This document shows positions 23,854 to 33,379 of a DNA stretch of 33,966 nucleotides, one piece after another; positions within the stretch are counted from its first letter, which is position 1; every line of letters starts with the position of its first letter. The position numbers and the translations under genes were made by a program. This stretch comes from Candidatus Bipolaricaulota bacterium (GTDB taxonomy: Bacteria > Bipolaricaulota > Bipolaricaulia > M55B111): assembly GCA_018335015.1 (NCBI GenBank), contig JAGXKX010000012.1:1-33966 (forward strand), in the 5' to 3' direction. Under the pieces are notes generated by a model. It was given only the letters and a program-made list of their open reading frames with translations, was not told the origin of the DNA and did no database searches.

Positions 23854-24090
23854 ATGGCGAATAGGGACGAAGACGGGTGGAGAACAGCGTTAGAGACTCT
23901 GGGCCAGGTTGGCCAGGTCGGTTTTACCTTCGCCTTTTCGGTCCTGATATCCGTAGGAATAGGTTACTGGCTGGATAATCTCGCCGGAACGGACAAGCTG
24001 TTCAAGTTGATTTTTCTCGTATTTGGGCTTTTCTCCGGCGGGTTGAGCGTATACAAGTCGCTATCAAGGTTCCTGCACGAGGATGAGTGA
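23854..24090 (+). CDS. AtpZ/AtpI-family small membrane protein
   Basis: The 78-residue protein has two membrane helices (about 20-40 and 48-68) joined by the family hallmark GYWLDNLAGTD (37-47). AtpI/AtpZ proteins assist assembly of the ATP synthase c-ring or carry Mg/Ca into the membrane, and are normally the first gene of the atp operon. Here no atpB, atpE or atpF follows; the next gene encodes a chaperone-like protein. It starts 6 bp after the spoVS stop with no clear ribosome binding site, so translation may be coupled. Confidence 0.78.
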   Translation: MANRDEDGWRTALETLGQVGQVGFTFAFSVLISVGIGYWLDNLAGTDKLFKLIFLVFGLFSGGLSVYKSLSRFLHEDE

Positions 24091-24147
24091 GTGGTTATTG
24101 CTACCCTGTAACAGGCAAGATAATACGAAATATTTAGAGGTGAAAGA

Positions 24148-26595
24148 GTGAATAGGTTTTTTGATCGGCATAAAAAGACAATAATATGGATTATGGTAAT
24201 TGGCTTTTTTCTCGGGTCCGTGGGGCTGGCCGCGTTTCAGTACATGCGTCCCGGCGGAGGAGGGTCCTCTTCCGATAGTAGTTCCGAAAAGCGGGTTGCC
24301 CTTGTAGTAAACGGAGAAGAGGTTACCAATGCGGAGTTCCAGAATGCTTACGATAACGCGATAGAGAGGCAGAAGTCTCTGTACAGCCAGTTTGGCCAGG
24401 ACTTCTCACGGCTCCTGGAGGGTGCAAGCGGAAAGCTTTACGAATTAAGGATGAAATCGCGGACCGTTGAATCATTAATTGAACGAGAGTTGGTTGCTCA
24501 GGAGGCAGATAAACGGGGAATAAAGCCGCAGTCCGGTGAAGTTGATCAGAAATACAACGAACAGCTGGATTCCATTTTGAACCAGCAGGGCTGGACGCTG
24601 GATCAATTAAAAAGGGCTCTTTCGGCCCAGGGTCGGTCTTTCGATGAATTTGAGAAGAGCATGAGGGAAAGCGTCAGACAGCAACTCAAACAGGAAGAAT
24701 TGAAAAGCCAGGTAGTTGGCGATATTCAGCCTGCGGACGAGGAACTAAAGAGCTATTATGACGAAAACATCGATCAATACGTGGAAAATCCTGGCCGGGT
24801 AAAGACCAGTAACCTGGTTTTTAACACCCAGTCCGGCGCGGAGTCCGTAAAGAAGAAAGCCGAGGAAAACCCCGATTATTTTGAGGAATACGCAGAGGAA
24901 AACGACCTCGATCCGAACCCTGGATGGTTTAGTAAAGGGGAAAAGCCAAGGAACGTGGAAGACTTGGCTTTTTCGCTGGAAGTAGGTGAGGTTGGAGGTC
25001 CGATTAAAACTTCGGATGGATGGGAGTTATTGAAAGTCGAGGACAAGGAAGAGCGTAGCGTTCCGGAGTTTGAGGAAATCCGAGATCAGGTAAGAGATGA
25101 TTACGTTAATCAGGAGGAGCAGAAACGTTACAATGACTGGTTGGAGCAGGTGAAAGGGGAAGGTACCATTGAGATAAGACTGCCCGTAGTTAAGGCTTAT
25201 CGAAAAGCACAAGAGAGCTTCCAGGAAGGTCTGGAGGCGTACCTGGAGCTAAAAAGCGACAATCCTTCGATAGATCCTTATCTTCCCTATTACATAGGTA
25301 GGCTTTACGAACGACGTACCTCCGGATTGAGAGAAGAAGAATCCGCTGAAGACGAAGAGGCGGAGGTCCAGGAAAAAATAGAAGAGTACAGGCAAAAAGC
25401 AGTTGATAACTACATGGAAGTCGTCCGGGAGACGGGGGCTGGTGCGGGCGATTTACTGAACAGAGTGGTGCAGCTCGATTCGGACAACCCGGAGGCAAAC
25501 TTCTACCTGGGAAGGTACCAGTTCCAGCAGAAACAGTACTCCAGCGCTGCCAGTAGTTTTGAAAAAGCAATTGAGGCCAGACCCGATTACGTGGCCGCCT
25601 ACATGGAATACGGTAAATTGCTCGTGGAGCTGCGCAATTACGAAGAAGCAGCTGAGAAATACAGGAAAGCTCTGGACCTCGCCGGCGATAACGTGAGTAT
25701 CCTGAATAACCTGGCGGACGCCTATATGAAGAGCGGTCAGTACGAAAAAGCCGAAGAAACTTATAACAGGGTCCTGGAGGAATCCCCAAACAACTTCGAG
25801 GCTTTCAAAGGACTGGGTGATCTTTACCTGGAACAGGAAAATTACGAAGAAGCGGTCGACTATTATAACGACGCACTGAGCGTCCGTGCCGACCTCGAGG
25901 CTTCACTCAACCTCGCCCGGGCGTACCTGAATAGCGGAAGGCTCGAAGACGCGAAGTCCGAGCTTGACAGCACGCTTACAGCCAACCCTTACAGCGGAGA
26001 AGGGTATATGCTGGTTGGCGATTACTACAGGAAGAAGGACCTTCCTGACAGGGCTCTTGAGGAGTACAGGCAGGGGCTTTCCCGTACGCAGAACCAGGAA
26101 ATTCGGTCAAAAATATCAAAGAGGATAGTCGACCTTGCCCCGGAGGATACCGAGGCGAGGTTTACGCTGGCTCGAGCTTACAGAGATCAACACGTGTACG
26201 ATTCCGCGATCGACCAGTACGAGAGCATACTGGAGATTACGGGCGAGTCATCGGAGAAACGCGAGGCCTATCTTGGCTTGGGTGAGGTGTATTTGAATAA
26301 GACGGATTACGATAAGGCCAAAGAGTTCTTCGAGGAAGGATTGAGCGTAACCGAGGATCCGGTCAGGCGTGTTTCGTTCTACGAAGGGCTCCTGAAAGCC
26401 GACGAAGAGCAACATGGAGAAGATCAGCTTTCCGAAGTAGGGAAAGAAGCGCTATTGAAGATTGCCGAGGTCAACATCAATCAGGGAAGCAGGTCGGAGG
26501 CAAAGAAAAAACTGGAAAGGCTCGCCGAGCTTGACCCCGAATACAGAAAGGACAGAGTTCAGGAATTACTCGGCCAGGTAAACGCTACCGGCTAG
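24148..26595 (+). CDS. PpiD/SurA-like membrane-anchored chaperone fused to a TPR array
   Basis: The 815-residue protein has a short basic N-terminus and one membrane helix (about 11-31), placing the rest outside the cytoplasm as in PpiD. A SurA-N-type chaperone region follows (about 48-190, LVVNGEEVTNAEFQNAYDN), then a parvulin-like domain (about 215-300, NPGWFSKGEKPRNVEDLAFS and GEVGGPIKTSDGW). Residues 345-460 are helical and about 446-800 form roughly ten TPR repeats. The parvulin part lacks both usual histidines: VKTSNLVF stands where xxHILV is expected and GWELLKV where GYHIIKV is, so isomerase activity is doubtful. It probably holds exported proteins. The GTG start follows AGAGGTGA. Confidence 0.85.
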   Translation: MNRFFDRHKKTIIWIMVIGFFLGSVGLAAFQYMRPGGGGSSSDSSSEKRVALVVNGEEVTNAEFQNAYDNAIERQKSLYSQFGQDFSRLLEGASGKLYELRMKSRTVESLIERELVAQEADKRGIKPQSGEVDQKYNEQLDSILNQQGWTLDQLKRALSAQGRSFDEFEKSMRESVRQQLKQEELKSQVVGDIQPADEELKSYYDENIDQYVENPGRVKTSNLVFNTQSGAESVKKKAEENPDYFEEYAEENDLDPNPGWFSKGEKPRNVEDLAFSLEVGEVGGPIKTSDGWELLKVEDKEERSVPEFEEIRDQVRDDYVNQEEQKRYNDWLEQVKGEGTIEIRLPVVKAYRKAQESFQEGLEAYLELKSDNPSIDPYLPYYIGRLYERRTSGLREEESAEDEEAEVQEKIEEYRQKAVDNYMEVVRETGAGAGDLLNRVVQLDSDNPEANFYLGRYQFQQKQYSSAASSFEKAIEARPDYVAAYMEYGKLLVELRNYEEAAEKYRKALDLAGDNVSILNNLADAYMKSGQYEKAEETYNRVLEESPNNFEAFKGLGDLYLEQENYEEAVDYYNDALSVRADLEASLNLARAYLNSGRLEDAKSELDSTLTANPYSGEGYMLVGDYYRKKDLPDRALEEYRQGLSRTQNQEIRSKISKRIVDLAPEDTEARFTLARAYRDQHVYDSAIDQYESILEITGESSEKREAYLGLGEVYLNKTDYDKAKEFFEEGLSVTEDPVRRVSFYEGLLKADEEQHGEDQLSEVGKEALLKIAEVNINQGSRSEAKKKLERLAELDPEYRKDRVQELLGQVNATG

Positions 26596-26613
26596 CCATT
26601 TAAATGGGCAAAA

Positions 26614-26886
26614 ATGGATAAATTAACCGGAAAGATTCCTCCCCCTCCTGACGATTCGATCGAGGTCTACGTTGAACTGGAGGAGGAGGATCTTTATTTT
26701 CTTGACGCTGTCATAGAGGGATACGACGGGATTGCCAACGTCCGCCGGGAATACAGGGAAGTTGAAGGTGACAAGGAGTTCAGGATACTGACTTCTCCGG
26801 GTTGTCTGGACAAAACTTTGGCCGTTATCAGGGACCTAAGACGGTTCATTTTTGTGGGGCGAATTACAGTAGAGGAGGGCGAATGA
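26614..26886 (+). CDS. DUF4911-type small protein
   Basis: The 90-residue protein resembles the DUF4911 family of small proteins found in Firmicutes and related anaerobes: an acidic strand (SIEVYVELEEEDLYFLDAVIEGYDGIANVR), a central strand with FRILTSPGC, and a C-terminal helix (LAVIRDLRRFI). Its function is not established. Its stop overlaps the start of the YqeG-type gene by four bases (ATGA), so the two are likely made together. No strong ribosome binding site precedes the ATG. Confidence 0.65.
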   Translation: MDKLTGKIPPPPDDSIEVYVELEEEDLYFLDAVIEGYDGIANVRREYREVEGDKEFRILTSPGCLDKTLAVIRDLRRFIFVGRITVEEGE

Positions 26887-27428
26887 AGGGTAGTTCGTTC
26901 CTGAGAAAATTCTTCCCGGATGAGAGAGTGACCACCGTGGAAGACGTCGATTATCAGAAACTGATCGATTCGGGAATAAAGGCCGTTATATTCGATCTGG
27001 ACAATACCATCGCCAGGTGGGGCGATGACAGTCTCGCGGAAGAAATAATCGAGCTATTCGAGCGGTTGACTTCCCTGGGTTTAAAGGTAGGCATTTTGAG
27101 CAACAGTAGAAGGGAGACGATCGAGGACTTCATCAAGGATCTACCATTTCCTCACCTTTTTAACGCGAACAAGCCCAGCTTAAAAGGTTTTAAGTCCATT
27201 CTGGCAGAGCTGGACGTTTCGCCCGAAGAAACAGCTATGATCGGTGATCAGCTATTTACCGACGTCCTGGGTGCAAATCGGTTGGATATGTACACGGTTC
27301 GGGTTGAACCGATAGACCCCGACAGGGAATACAGGTTTACGAAGCTCAATCGGGTTGGTGAAAAGGTCATCCTGTTCCTCCGTGAAGTCTATCGATCTCT
27401 GAGACAGCTCAAGGAAACGGTCTGCTGA
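26883..27428 (+). CDS. yqeG: YqeG-family HAD phosphatase (subclass IIIA)
   Basis: With the start at ATG 26883 (after AGGAGGG, overlapping the preceding stop) the protein has 181 residues. HAD motifs are complete: FDLDNT with nucleophile D38 and acid D40, ILSNS (71-75), lysine K97 in NANKPS, and IGDQLFTD (D122 and D127) for Mg. The same frame is open to 26802, but those extra codons lie inside the preceding gene and have no family support. YqeG is in the same family as yeast Gep4, a phosphatidylglycerophosphate phosphatase. Together with pgsA in this window that suggests a role in phosphatidylglycerol synthesis, which is inference. Confidence 0.88.
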   Translation: MKGSSFLRKFFPDERVTTVEDVDYQKLIDSGIKAVIFDLDNTIARWGDDSLAEEIIELFERLTSLGLKVGILSNSRRETIEDFIKDLPFPHLFNANKPSLKGFKSILAELDVSPEETAMIGDQLFTDVLGANRLDMYTVRVEPIDPDREYRFTKLNRVGEKVILFLREVYRSLRQLKETVC

Positions 27429-27512
27429 AAAAGAAATACCTGGATTTCGCCTTTTCTCCGCAAAATCCTTTTTCGGAACCTGGACATTGGAGAAATTCCC
27501 CCTGGGGCCTAG

Positions 27513-27540
27513 TTGAACTTTGCCCTAATGATTTTATATT
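27513..27540 (+). promoter_or_regulatory. Possible promoter for the RACo-like gene
   Basis: TTGAAC (27513-27518), a 16-bp spacer and TATATT (27535-27540) lie about 65 bp before the ATG in an AT-rich spacer. A second overlapping candidate is TTGATT (27545-27550) with TGTACT (27568-27573). Neither is certain. Confidence 0.35.
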
Positions 27541-27604
27541 TTATTTGATTAATCGAACTGTAAAATTTGTACTGCCATAGAAAGAAAGTGTTAAGAGGAG
27601 AGAT

Positions 27605-29461
27605 ATGTCTCAAGAACACGAGATCGAGGTCACCGAAGACGATAGAAAATTTTCGGTGAGAAGTGGAGTAAACCTTCTGGAAGCTCTGCAGGATGAGGGT
27701 TACGAATTGCCCAGTTTGTGCGGTGGTATGGGATTGTGTGGCAAGTGCAGGGTAAAAGTTTTAGCGGGAGACCAAACCCCGACGGAGGCCGATCGCGAAT
27801 TTTTCTCGGAGGAAGAACTGCAGGAGGGTATGAGGCTTTCCTGCCGGGTGGAGGTAGGAGGCGATATCGTCCTGGCGATACCTTCTCTGGCGCAGGGTAA
27901 AAGCGAGGAGGCTACCGCAAAGGCCGACCTGGACGAGCAGTTAGTTGATATCGAGCCGGATAGTGGAATCGTGAAAGTTGCCCTGGATCTCGAAGAGCCC
28001 GGTCGGGGTGACCAGCGTTCTGACGCTACCAGGATCGCGGACGAGTTCGAAAGCTCTTTCTCTTTCCCGCTGGAGATTATGGAGGGTCTACCCGGTAAAC
28101 TGCGAGAGAACGATTTTTCCGTGACGGTGACAGTTGACGAACCGGCAGGGCGTCTTATTACGGTGGAAGGGGGGAAGAACCAGTACGAGTCTTACGGGAT
28201 GGCTTTCGACATAGGTACTACGACGGTTGCCGGGTACGGCCTTGACCTCGAAACCGGCAGAACTTTGAACGTGGATTCGCGGGAAAACCCGCAGGGTAAA
28301 TTCGGAGCCGACGTCGTCTCCAGGATAAAATACGGCCGGGAGAACGAAGACGGACTGGACCGACTGCAAAGCGAGATAATAAGGGCGATAAACGGTCTAG
28401 TTCAGGATTTCGTGGATGCCGGAAGTATCGAGAGGGAAGATATCTACAGATCAACTTTCGTCGGAAATAATATTATGTTGCATCTCCTTGCCGGAGTTGA
28501 CCCCACTCACCTTGATCAGGCTCCCTATATTCCCGCTTTTACCGATCCGCAGTGGTTCGACGCGGACGAGCTCGGGGTAAAAATTAATCCGAGAGGTAAG
28601 TTAGCTCTATTACCCTCACTGGCAGGTTATGTCGGGGCTGACGTTATGGGTGGAGTATTACAAACTGAAATGCATAAGTCGGACGATTTGAACCTTCTGG
28701 TTGATATAGGCACAAACGGAGAGATGGTCCTGGGTAACAAGGATAAAATGTACGCAGCTTCGACAGCGGCTGGACCTGCTTTTGAGGGAGCCAATATTGA
28801 GCAGGGAATGACGGCCCGGGCAGGAGCTATTTCCCACGTCTCTATAGACGACGAAGGCCAGCTAGAACTGGAGGTAATAGAAGATAAGGAGCCGATCGGT
28901 TTGTGCGGGTCCGGCATAGTGGATACGGTAGGTGAGCTTATTAAAGCCGGCCTGATAGGAGAAAAAGGTGGTATAGTTTCGGAAAAATCGGCTCTTCCCA
29001 GGCCGACGATCAACCCCCTGGGTAACAGGTTGATAGATATGGACGGCGAGAAAGCATTCTGGCTTCACGTTGACAACAGTCCAGTCTTTGTAACTCAGCA
29101 GGACGTGCGGGAGGTCCAGCTGGCGAAAGGAGCGATAAAGGCTGGCATAGAGATTCTTCTGGAGGAGTTTGGCGCGACCGCGGAGGATATCGATCGGGTC
29201 TACCTGGCGGGTGCATTTGGGAATTATCTCAGAAAGGAAAACATAATGCGAATAGGGGTATTACCCAACATTGACCTCGATAAGATCGTTTCGGTGGGTA
29301 ACGCCGCCGGTCAGGGAGGTAAGCTGGCGCTGATAAATCGTGGTAAGATGGAAGAAGTAAACCAGATAGCCCGTGACGTCGAGTACATCGAACTATCCTT
29401 CCGGTCTGACTTTACCGAGAAGTTCATGTCAGCGATGAGTTTTCCGGAAGTAGCAGAATAA
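27605..29461 (+). CDS. Ferredoxin-ASKHA protein, corrinoid-protein reductive activator (RACo-like)
   Basis: The N-terminal 95 residues form a 2Fe-2S ferredoxin with ligands C39, C45, C48 and C80 (CGGMGLCGKC, then RLSC). A linker leads to an ASKHA ATPase region (DUF4445) starting MAFDIGTTTVAGYG near residue 199, with phosphate-loop-like LLVDIGTNGEMVLG near 360 and YLAGAFGNYL near 535. RACo and RamA-like enzymes use ATP and an electron to return inactive Co(II) corrinoid proteins to Co(I), in acetyl-CoA pathway or methyltransferase systems. No corrinoid protein or methyltransferase gene is adjacent, so the target is unknown. The ATG follows AGAGGAGAGAT. It is a single gene ahead of gyrA. Confidence 0.9.
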   Translation: MSQEHEIEVTEDDRKFSVRSGVNLLEALQDEGYELPSLCGGMGLCGKCRVKVLAGDQTPTEADREFFSEEELQEGMRLSCRVEVGGDIVLAIPSLAQGKSEEATAKADLDEQLVDIEPDSGIVKVALDLEEPGRGDQRSDATRIADEFESSFSFPLEIMEGLPGKLRENDFSVTVTVDEPAGRLITVEGGKNQYESYGMAFDIGTTTVAGYGLDLETGRTLNVDSRENPQGKFGADVVSRIKYGRENEDGLDRLQSEIIRAINGLVQDFVDAGSIEREDIYRSTFVGNNIMLHLLAGVDPTHLDQAPYIPAFTDPQWFDADELGVKINPRGKLALLPSLAGYVGADVMGGVLQTEMHKSDDLNLLVDIGTNGEMVLGNKDKMYAASTAAGPAFEGANIEQGMTARAGAISHVSIDDEGQLELEVIEDKEPIGLCGSGIVDTVGELIKAGLIGEKGGIVSEKSALPRPTINPLGNRLIDMDGEKAFWLHVDNSPVFVTQQDVREVQLAKGAIKAGIEILLEEFGATAEDIDRVYLAGAFGNYLRKENIMRIGVLPNIDLDKIVSVGNAAGQGGKLALINRGKMEEVNQIARDVEYIELSFRSDFTEKFMSAMSFPEVAE

Positions 29462-29718
29462 TTTTCCTGCGATATCCCGCAACGGGGCTGGGAACTATAA
29501 AAAGGGCAGAATTATGACCGTTTGCTTATAATATCGGAGCCACTGATTTCCCCATAGGGACTAATTTTCCTTGAGTTGGCGGAGAAAAAAAGCTACCATT
29601 AGTTAAATGTTTGGATGGTGAGTGGTTTCTCAATGTTTAACAATTATTTTCATTTTTCATTATTGGTGGGGAGCTATGGATCTCAAAAGTTACGCGCTAC
29701 GAAAACCAGGAGAAAAAT

Positions 29719-32124
29719 ATGAGTGAAATAAAGACAGCTTATATAGAAGAAGAGATGGAGGAATCGTACATAAATTACGCGATGAGCGTAATCCGGGGAA
29801 GAGCAATCCCGGACGTAAGGGACGGGTTAAAGCCGGCTCAGCGCAGAATCCTCTACGCTCTTAACGAGCTCGGCCTGACCTCGGACGGTCCGCACAAGAA
29901 GTCTGCCCGTATAGTGGGAGAAGTGCTGGGTAAATACCATCCTCATGGCGACGTTGCCGTTTACGATACCATGGTGAACATGGCCCAGGAGTTTTCTTTT
30001 CGTTACCCTCTGATCGACGGTCAGGGAAACTTCGGATCGATAGACGGGGACAGTCAGGCGGCAATGCGTTATACAGAGGCTCGCCTGTCGCCGATTAGCG
30101 AGGCTTTTCTGGAGGAGCTGGACGAAGAGACGGTCGACTTTACCCCGAACTTCGACGATTCGCTCGAAGAGCCGACTATCCTGCCTGCCAAAGTCCCCGG
30201 CCTGTTGTTAAACGGGTCCTGGGGTATTTCCGTCGGGATGACCACTAAGGTCCCCCCTCACAACCTGACAGAGCTCATTGAAGGATTGATCTATCTTATC
30301 GACAACCCTGAAGCCTCGCTCGAAGAGCTTATGAAATACATCAAAGGACCGGACTTCCCCACTGGCGCTATCGTACTGGGCCGAGAGGGTATCAAGGAAG
30401 CTTACCGAACCGGGAAGGGAAGGGTCCGAATGAGGGCGAAAACCGAGCTCGAGGGAGATAACATAGTAATCACGGAGATTCCTTTTCAAATAAAGAAATC
30501 GACGATAATTGAGCGTATTGCCGACAAGGCCAAAGACGGAACGGTGGAGGGGATCACTGACGTCAGGGACGAATCGGACAGGGAAGGTCTACGTGTAGTG
30601 ATAAAATTGAAACGGGGTACTGAACCAAAGATAGTTCTCAACAGGTTATTTAAATACACCCCTCTGGAAAAAACCTACGGTGCTAATACCACGGTTATCG
30701 TGGACGGAAATCCGAGAAGATTGTCTCTCAAAGAAATTCTCAACGCCTTCATCGACTTTAGACGGTCGGTCGTGGAAAGAAGGACCCAGTACAGGCTGGA
30801 CAAAGCCGAGAGTAGAGCCCATATTCTGGAGGGATTGCAGGTTGCCCTGGACAGTACGGATATGGTAATCAAGTTGATCAGGGAGGCAGATACGAGGGAT
30901 CAAGCCAGACAGAACCTGATAGAGAGGTTCTCTTTCTCCGAAGATCAGGCGAACGCCATTTTAAAAATGCAGCTGGGGCGATTAACCAGCCTGGAGCGAG
31001 AGAAGATAGACGAGGAACTGGAGGAAAAACACGAGTACATCGATAAGTACAGGGAAATACTGTCTTCTACCCTAAAGCTGGACGAGATAATCAAGGACGA
31101 GCTAAGGGAGATAAAGGAAGAGTTTGGGGACGAGAGAAGGACGCTCATAACCGAGAAAGTCGAAGAAGTAGACGCGGATAAGTTGATTCCCGACGAAGAA
31201 CTCGTGGTCCAGTTAACCGAAAACGGTTACATAAATGCGCCCAAGAGGAGCGGTTACAAGACGCAGAATCGCGGAGGCAAGGGAGTAATTTGTATGGATC
31301 TCGAGGAAGACGACCGGTTAACCGTGGCCGCCGCCAGTAATTCAAGGAACGAAACCCTTCTCTTTACGGACGAGGAAACAATATACAAGGTGAGGACTTA
31401 TAAATTTCCCACGTCTCGCCGGGATTCTCGAGGAGAAAGGCTGCGAGATATCCTCGACCTGGAGGAAGATGAAGTAGTGCGGGCAATTCTAAACGTGAAA
31501 GCCGACGAACTGACCGAAGATGGATATTGCCTGATGGCCACCAAGGGTGGCTACGTTGTAAAGAATCAGCTTAGTGACTTCTCTTCGGCTCATATAAGTG
31601 GTATTCATAGCATGAATACGGAGAGCGGGGATACGATCTGTTCGGTGGGGTTGAGTCACGGAGAGGGAGAGATAATGATGGCTACCCGGGAAGGTCAGGT
31701 AATAAGATTCGCCGAAGAAGAGCTGAGGATGACTCAAAGGCCGTCTAAAGGGGTTAGAGGGATGACTCTGTCCCCGGGCGACCAGGTAATTAGCCTGGAA
31801 TCGGTGAGTCAAAAGAACCTGGAGAGGGAGCCTTTGTTACTCTTTGTTACCGAGCAGGGTAGAGGCAAGAAGGTGCCTCTCTCGGAGTTCAATTCCCAGA
31901 AAAGGTCTGGTAAAGGAAACCTTGGAATTAAACTTCCCGAAGACGACGGATTGAAAGAAGTAAAGCTTCTGGAGCGGGGTGAAGAGATCTTGCTGTGCAG
32001 CGAGCGAGGGAAGGCCGTTAGGTTAAGCATCGACGATATAAGTCAATTTCAGCGGTACGCCCAGGGCGTTAAGTTGATGGATTTGGAAGAATTCGATCGG
32101 GTTGTTGCAGCGACCGTGATCTAA
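29719..32124 (+). CDS. gyrA: DNA gyrase subunit A
   Basis: GyrA cuts and rejoins DNA in the A2B2 gyrase that introduces negative supercoils. The 801-residue protein has the winged-helix/tower core with catalytic Y118 in [10 protein letters not shown], the coiled-coil gate (about 360-480) and a C-terminal beta-pinwheel (from about 490). The GyrA box appears as QNRGGKG, which marks gyrase and not topoisomerase IV. At the position of E. coli Ser83 the quinolone region reads [10 protein letters not shown], with V79. AGGAG six bases upstream supports the ATG. gyrB is not in the window. A TATAAT (29527-29532) lies in the 257-bp upstream gap, without a good -35. tyrS follows after 14 bp. Confidence 0.95.
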   Translation: MSEIKTAYIEEEMEESYINYAMSVIRGRAIPDVRDGLKPAQRRILYALNELGLTSDGPHKKSARIVGEVLGKYHPHGDVAVYDTMVNMAQEFSFRYPLIDGQGNFGSIDGDSQAAMRYTEARLSPISEAFLEELDEETVDFTPNFDDSLEEPTILPAKVPGLLLNGSWGISVGMTTKVPPHNLTELIEGLIYLIDNPEASLEELMKYIKGPDFPTGAIVLGREGIKEAYRTGKGRVRMRAKTELEGDNIVITEIPFQIKKSTIIERIADKAKDGTVEGITDVRDESDREGLRVVIKLKRGTEPKIVLNRLFKYTPLEKTYGANTTVIVDGNPRRLSLKEILNAFIDFRRSVVERRTQYRLDKAESRAHILEGLQVALDSTDMVIKLIREADTRDQARQNLIERFSFSEDQANAILKMQLGRLTSLEREKIDEELEEKHEYIDKYREILSSTLKLDEIIKDELREIKEEFGDERRTLITEKVEEVDADKLIPDEELVVQLTENGYINAPKRSGYKTQNRGGKGVICMDLEEDDRLTVAAASNSRNETLLFTDEETIYKVRTYKFPTSRRDSRGERLRDILDLEEDEVVRAILNVKADELTEDGYCLMATKGGYVVKNQLSDFSSAHISGIHSMNTESGDTICSVGLSHGEGEIMMATREGQVIRFAEEELRMTQRPSKGVRGMTLSPGDQVISLESVSQKNLEREPLLLFVTEQGRGKKVPLSEFNSQKRSGKGNLGIKLPEDDGLKEVKLLERGEEILLCSERGKAVRLSIDDISQFQRYAQGVKLMDLEEFDRVVAATVI

Positions 32125-32138
32125 CGGAGGTTTTCTAG

Positions 32139-33347
32139 ATGGTCAATAATTTTGAGGACGAAGTAAAGAAGATCAAATCCGGAACCGCCGATCTAATTCC
32201 CGAGAAGGAACTGGCGGACAAGCTAAAGCTATCAGAGGAAGAGGATCGTCCGCTTAGAGTTAAACTCGGTGTCGACCCGTCGTCACCGGATCTGACGCTG
32301 GGCCACGCCGTAGTGCTTAGAAAGTTGAGGCAGTTACAGGATCTCGGGCACAAGGCGGTAATGGTAGTGGGAGACTTTACGAGGAGAATTGGTGATCCGT
32401 CCGGACGCTCCGAAACCAGAGAGATAATGGACGCCAAAGAGATCGAGGATAATATGAAGGACTACGAGAAACAGGTTTTTAGAATCCTCGATCCCGAGAA
32501 GACCGAGTTTCGGTATAATTCGGAATGGCTTGGGAAACTTACTTTCGAGGATATAATCGAGCTGACGTCGAAGTATACCGTCGCCCGAATGCTGGAGCGG
32601 GACGATTTCTCCAACAGATACGAAAACAACAAGCCGATTTCGATTCTGGAGTTCCTCTACCCGCTGGCCCAAGCTTATGATTCGGTGGCAGTTGACGCCG
32701 ATATCGAACTGGGGGGAGCCGATCAAAGGTTTAACCTGATAGTTGGCAGGCACATTCAGCGGGAATTTGACCAGGAGCCTCAGATAGTTCTAACCGTTCC
32801 ACTCCTTACCGGAACGGACGGTACTGACGCGATGAGCCAGACGAGAGGGAACTACATCGGGATAAACGAGGCCCCGGAGACCATTTACGGTAAGATTATG
32901 TCTATCACCGACGAAACTATGCCGGAGTATTTTGAACTGCTGACTGATCTATCGCTGGATGATCTGGACGATCTTCACCCAAAGGATCAGAAAAAAGAAC
33001 TTGCCTACGAGATCGTCAGCAATATCTACTCTGAAGTCGAAGCAAACCACGCGGAAGAGGAATTTGAAACGGTATTCGAGCAGAATGGTAAACCGGAAGA
33101 CTTGAAGGAAGTAAAAGTCCCCGCTGATCGAATAAAGGAAGACGGAACTGTCTGGATACTGGACCTTCTCGAGGTTTCCGGTTTCGTATCCAGCCGTTCT
33201 GAAGCCCGGAGACTTATAGATCAAGGGGGAGTCAGGCTGGACGACGATAGAGTGACGGAAGTCGACTTCGATCCTCCTCTGGAAGATGAAAGAATCCTCC
33301 AGGTGGGTAAGAAGAAATTTGCAAGGCTTGTGCCGGAGAGCGGTTAG
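32139..33347 (+). CDS. tyrS: Tyrosyl-tRNA synthetase (TyrZ-type) with altered KMSKS loop
   Basis: This class I synthetase attaches tyrosine to tRNA-Tyr. The 402-residue protein aligns with the TyrZ type: KLGVDPSSPDLTLGHAVVLR contains the HIGH-equivalent LTLGH (52-56), GDFTRRIGDPSGRSETR follows, and GGADQRFNLIVGR contributes to tyrosine binding. A C-terminal S4 RNA-binding domain (about 340-400, SRSEARRLIDQGGVRLDDD) is present. The KMSKS loop, usually DGxxKMSKSxGNYIGI, reads DGTDAMSQTRGNYIGI (A231-M-S-Q-T235), so both lysines are missing while the flanks are intact. The gene lies 14 bp after gyrA with GGAGG upstream and is probably co-transcribed with gyrA and the HIT gene. Confidence 0.94.
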   Translation: MVNNFEDEVKKIKSGTADLIPEKELADKLKLSEEEDRPLRVKLGVDPSSPDLTLGHAVVLRKLRQLQDLGHKAVMVVGDFTRRIGDPSGRSETREIMDAKEIEDNMKDYEKQVFRILDPEKTEFRYNSEWLGKLTFEDIIELTSKYTVARMLERDDFSNRYENNKPISILEFLYPLAQAYDSVAVDADIELGGADQRFNLIVGRHIQREFDQEPQIVLTVPLLTGTDGTDAMSQTRGNYIGINEAPETIYGKIMSITDETMPEYFELLTDLSLDDLDDLHPKDQKKELAYEIVSNIYSEVEANHAEEEFETVFEQNGKPEDLKEVKVPADRIKEDGTVWILDLLEVSGFVSSRSEARRLIDQGGVRLDDDRVTEVDFDPPLEDERILQVGKKKFARLVPESG

Positions 33348-33379
33348 TCTCGGTTTTAGCGCTTTAACGGGTGATCAAA

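Noticed and set aside
26802-26882. N-terminal extension of the YqeG-type protein
   Set aside because: These codons lie within the DUF4911 gene in another frame; ATG 26883 has a ribosome binding site and fits the family start.
29527-29532. TATAAT upstream of gyrA as a promoter
   Set aside because: The hexamer 17 bp upstream is GGGCAG and no extended -10 is in register, so it was not called as a promoter.
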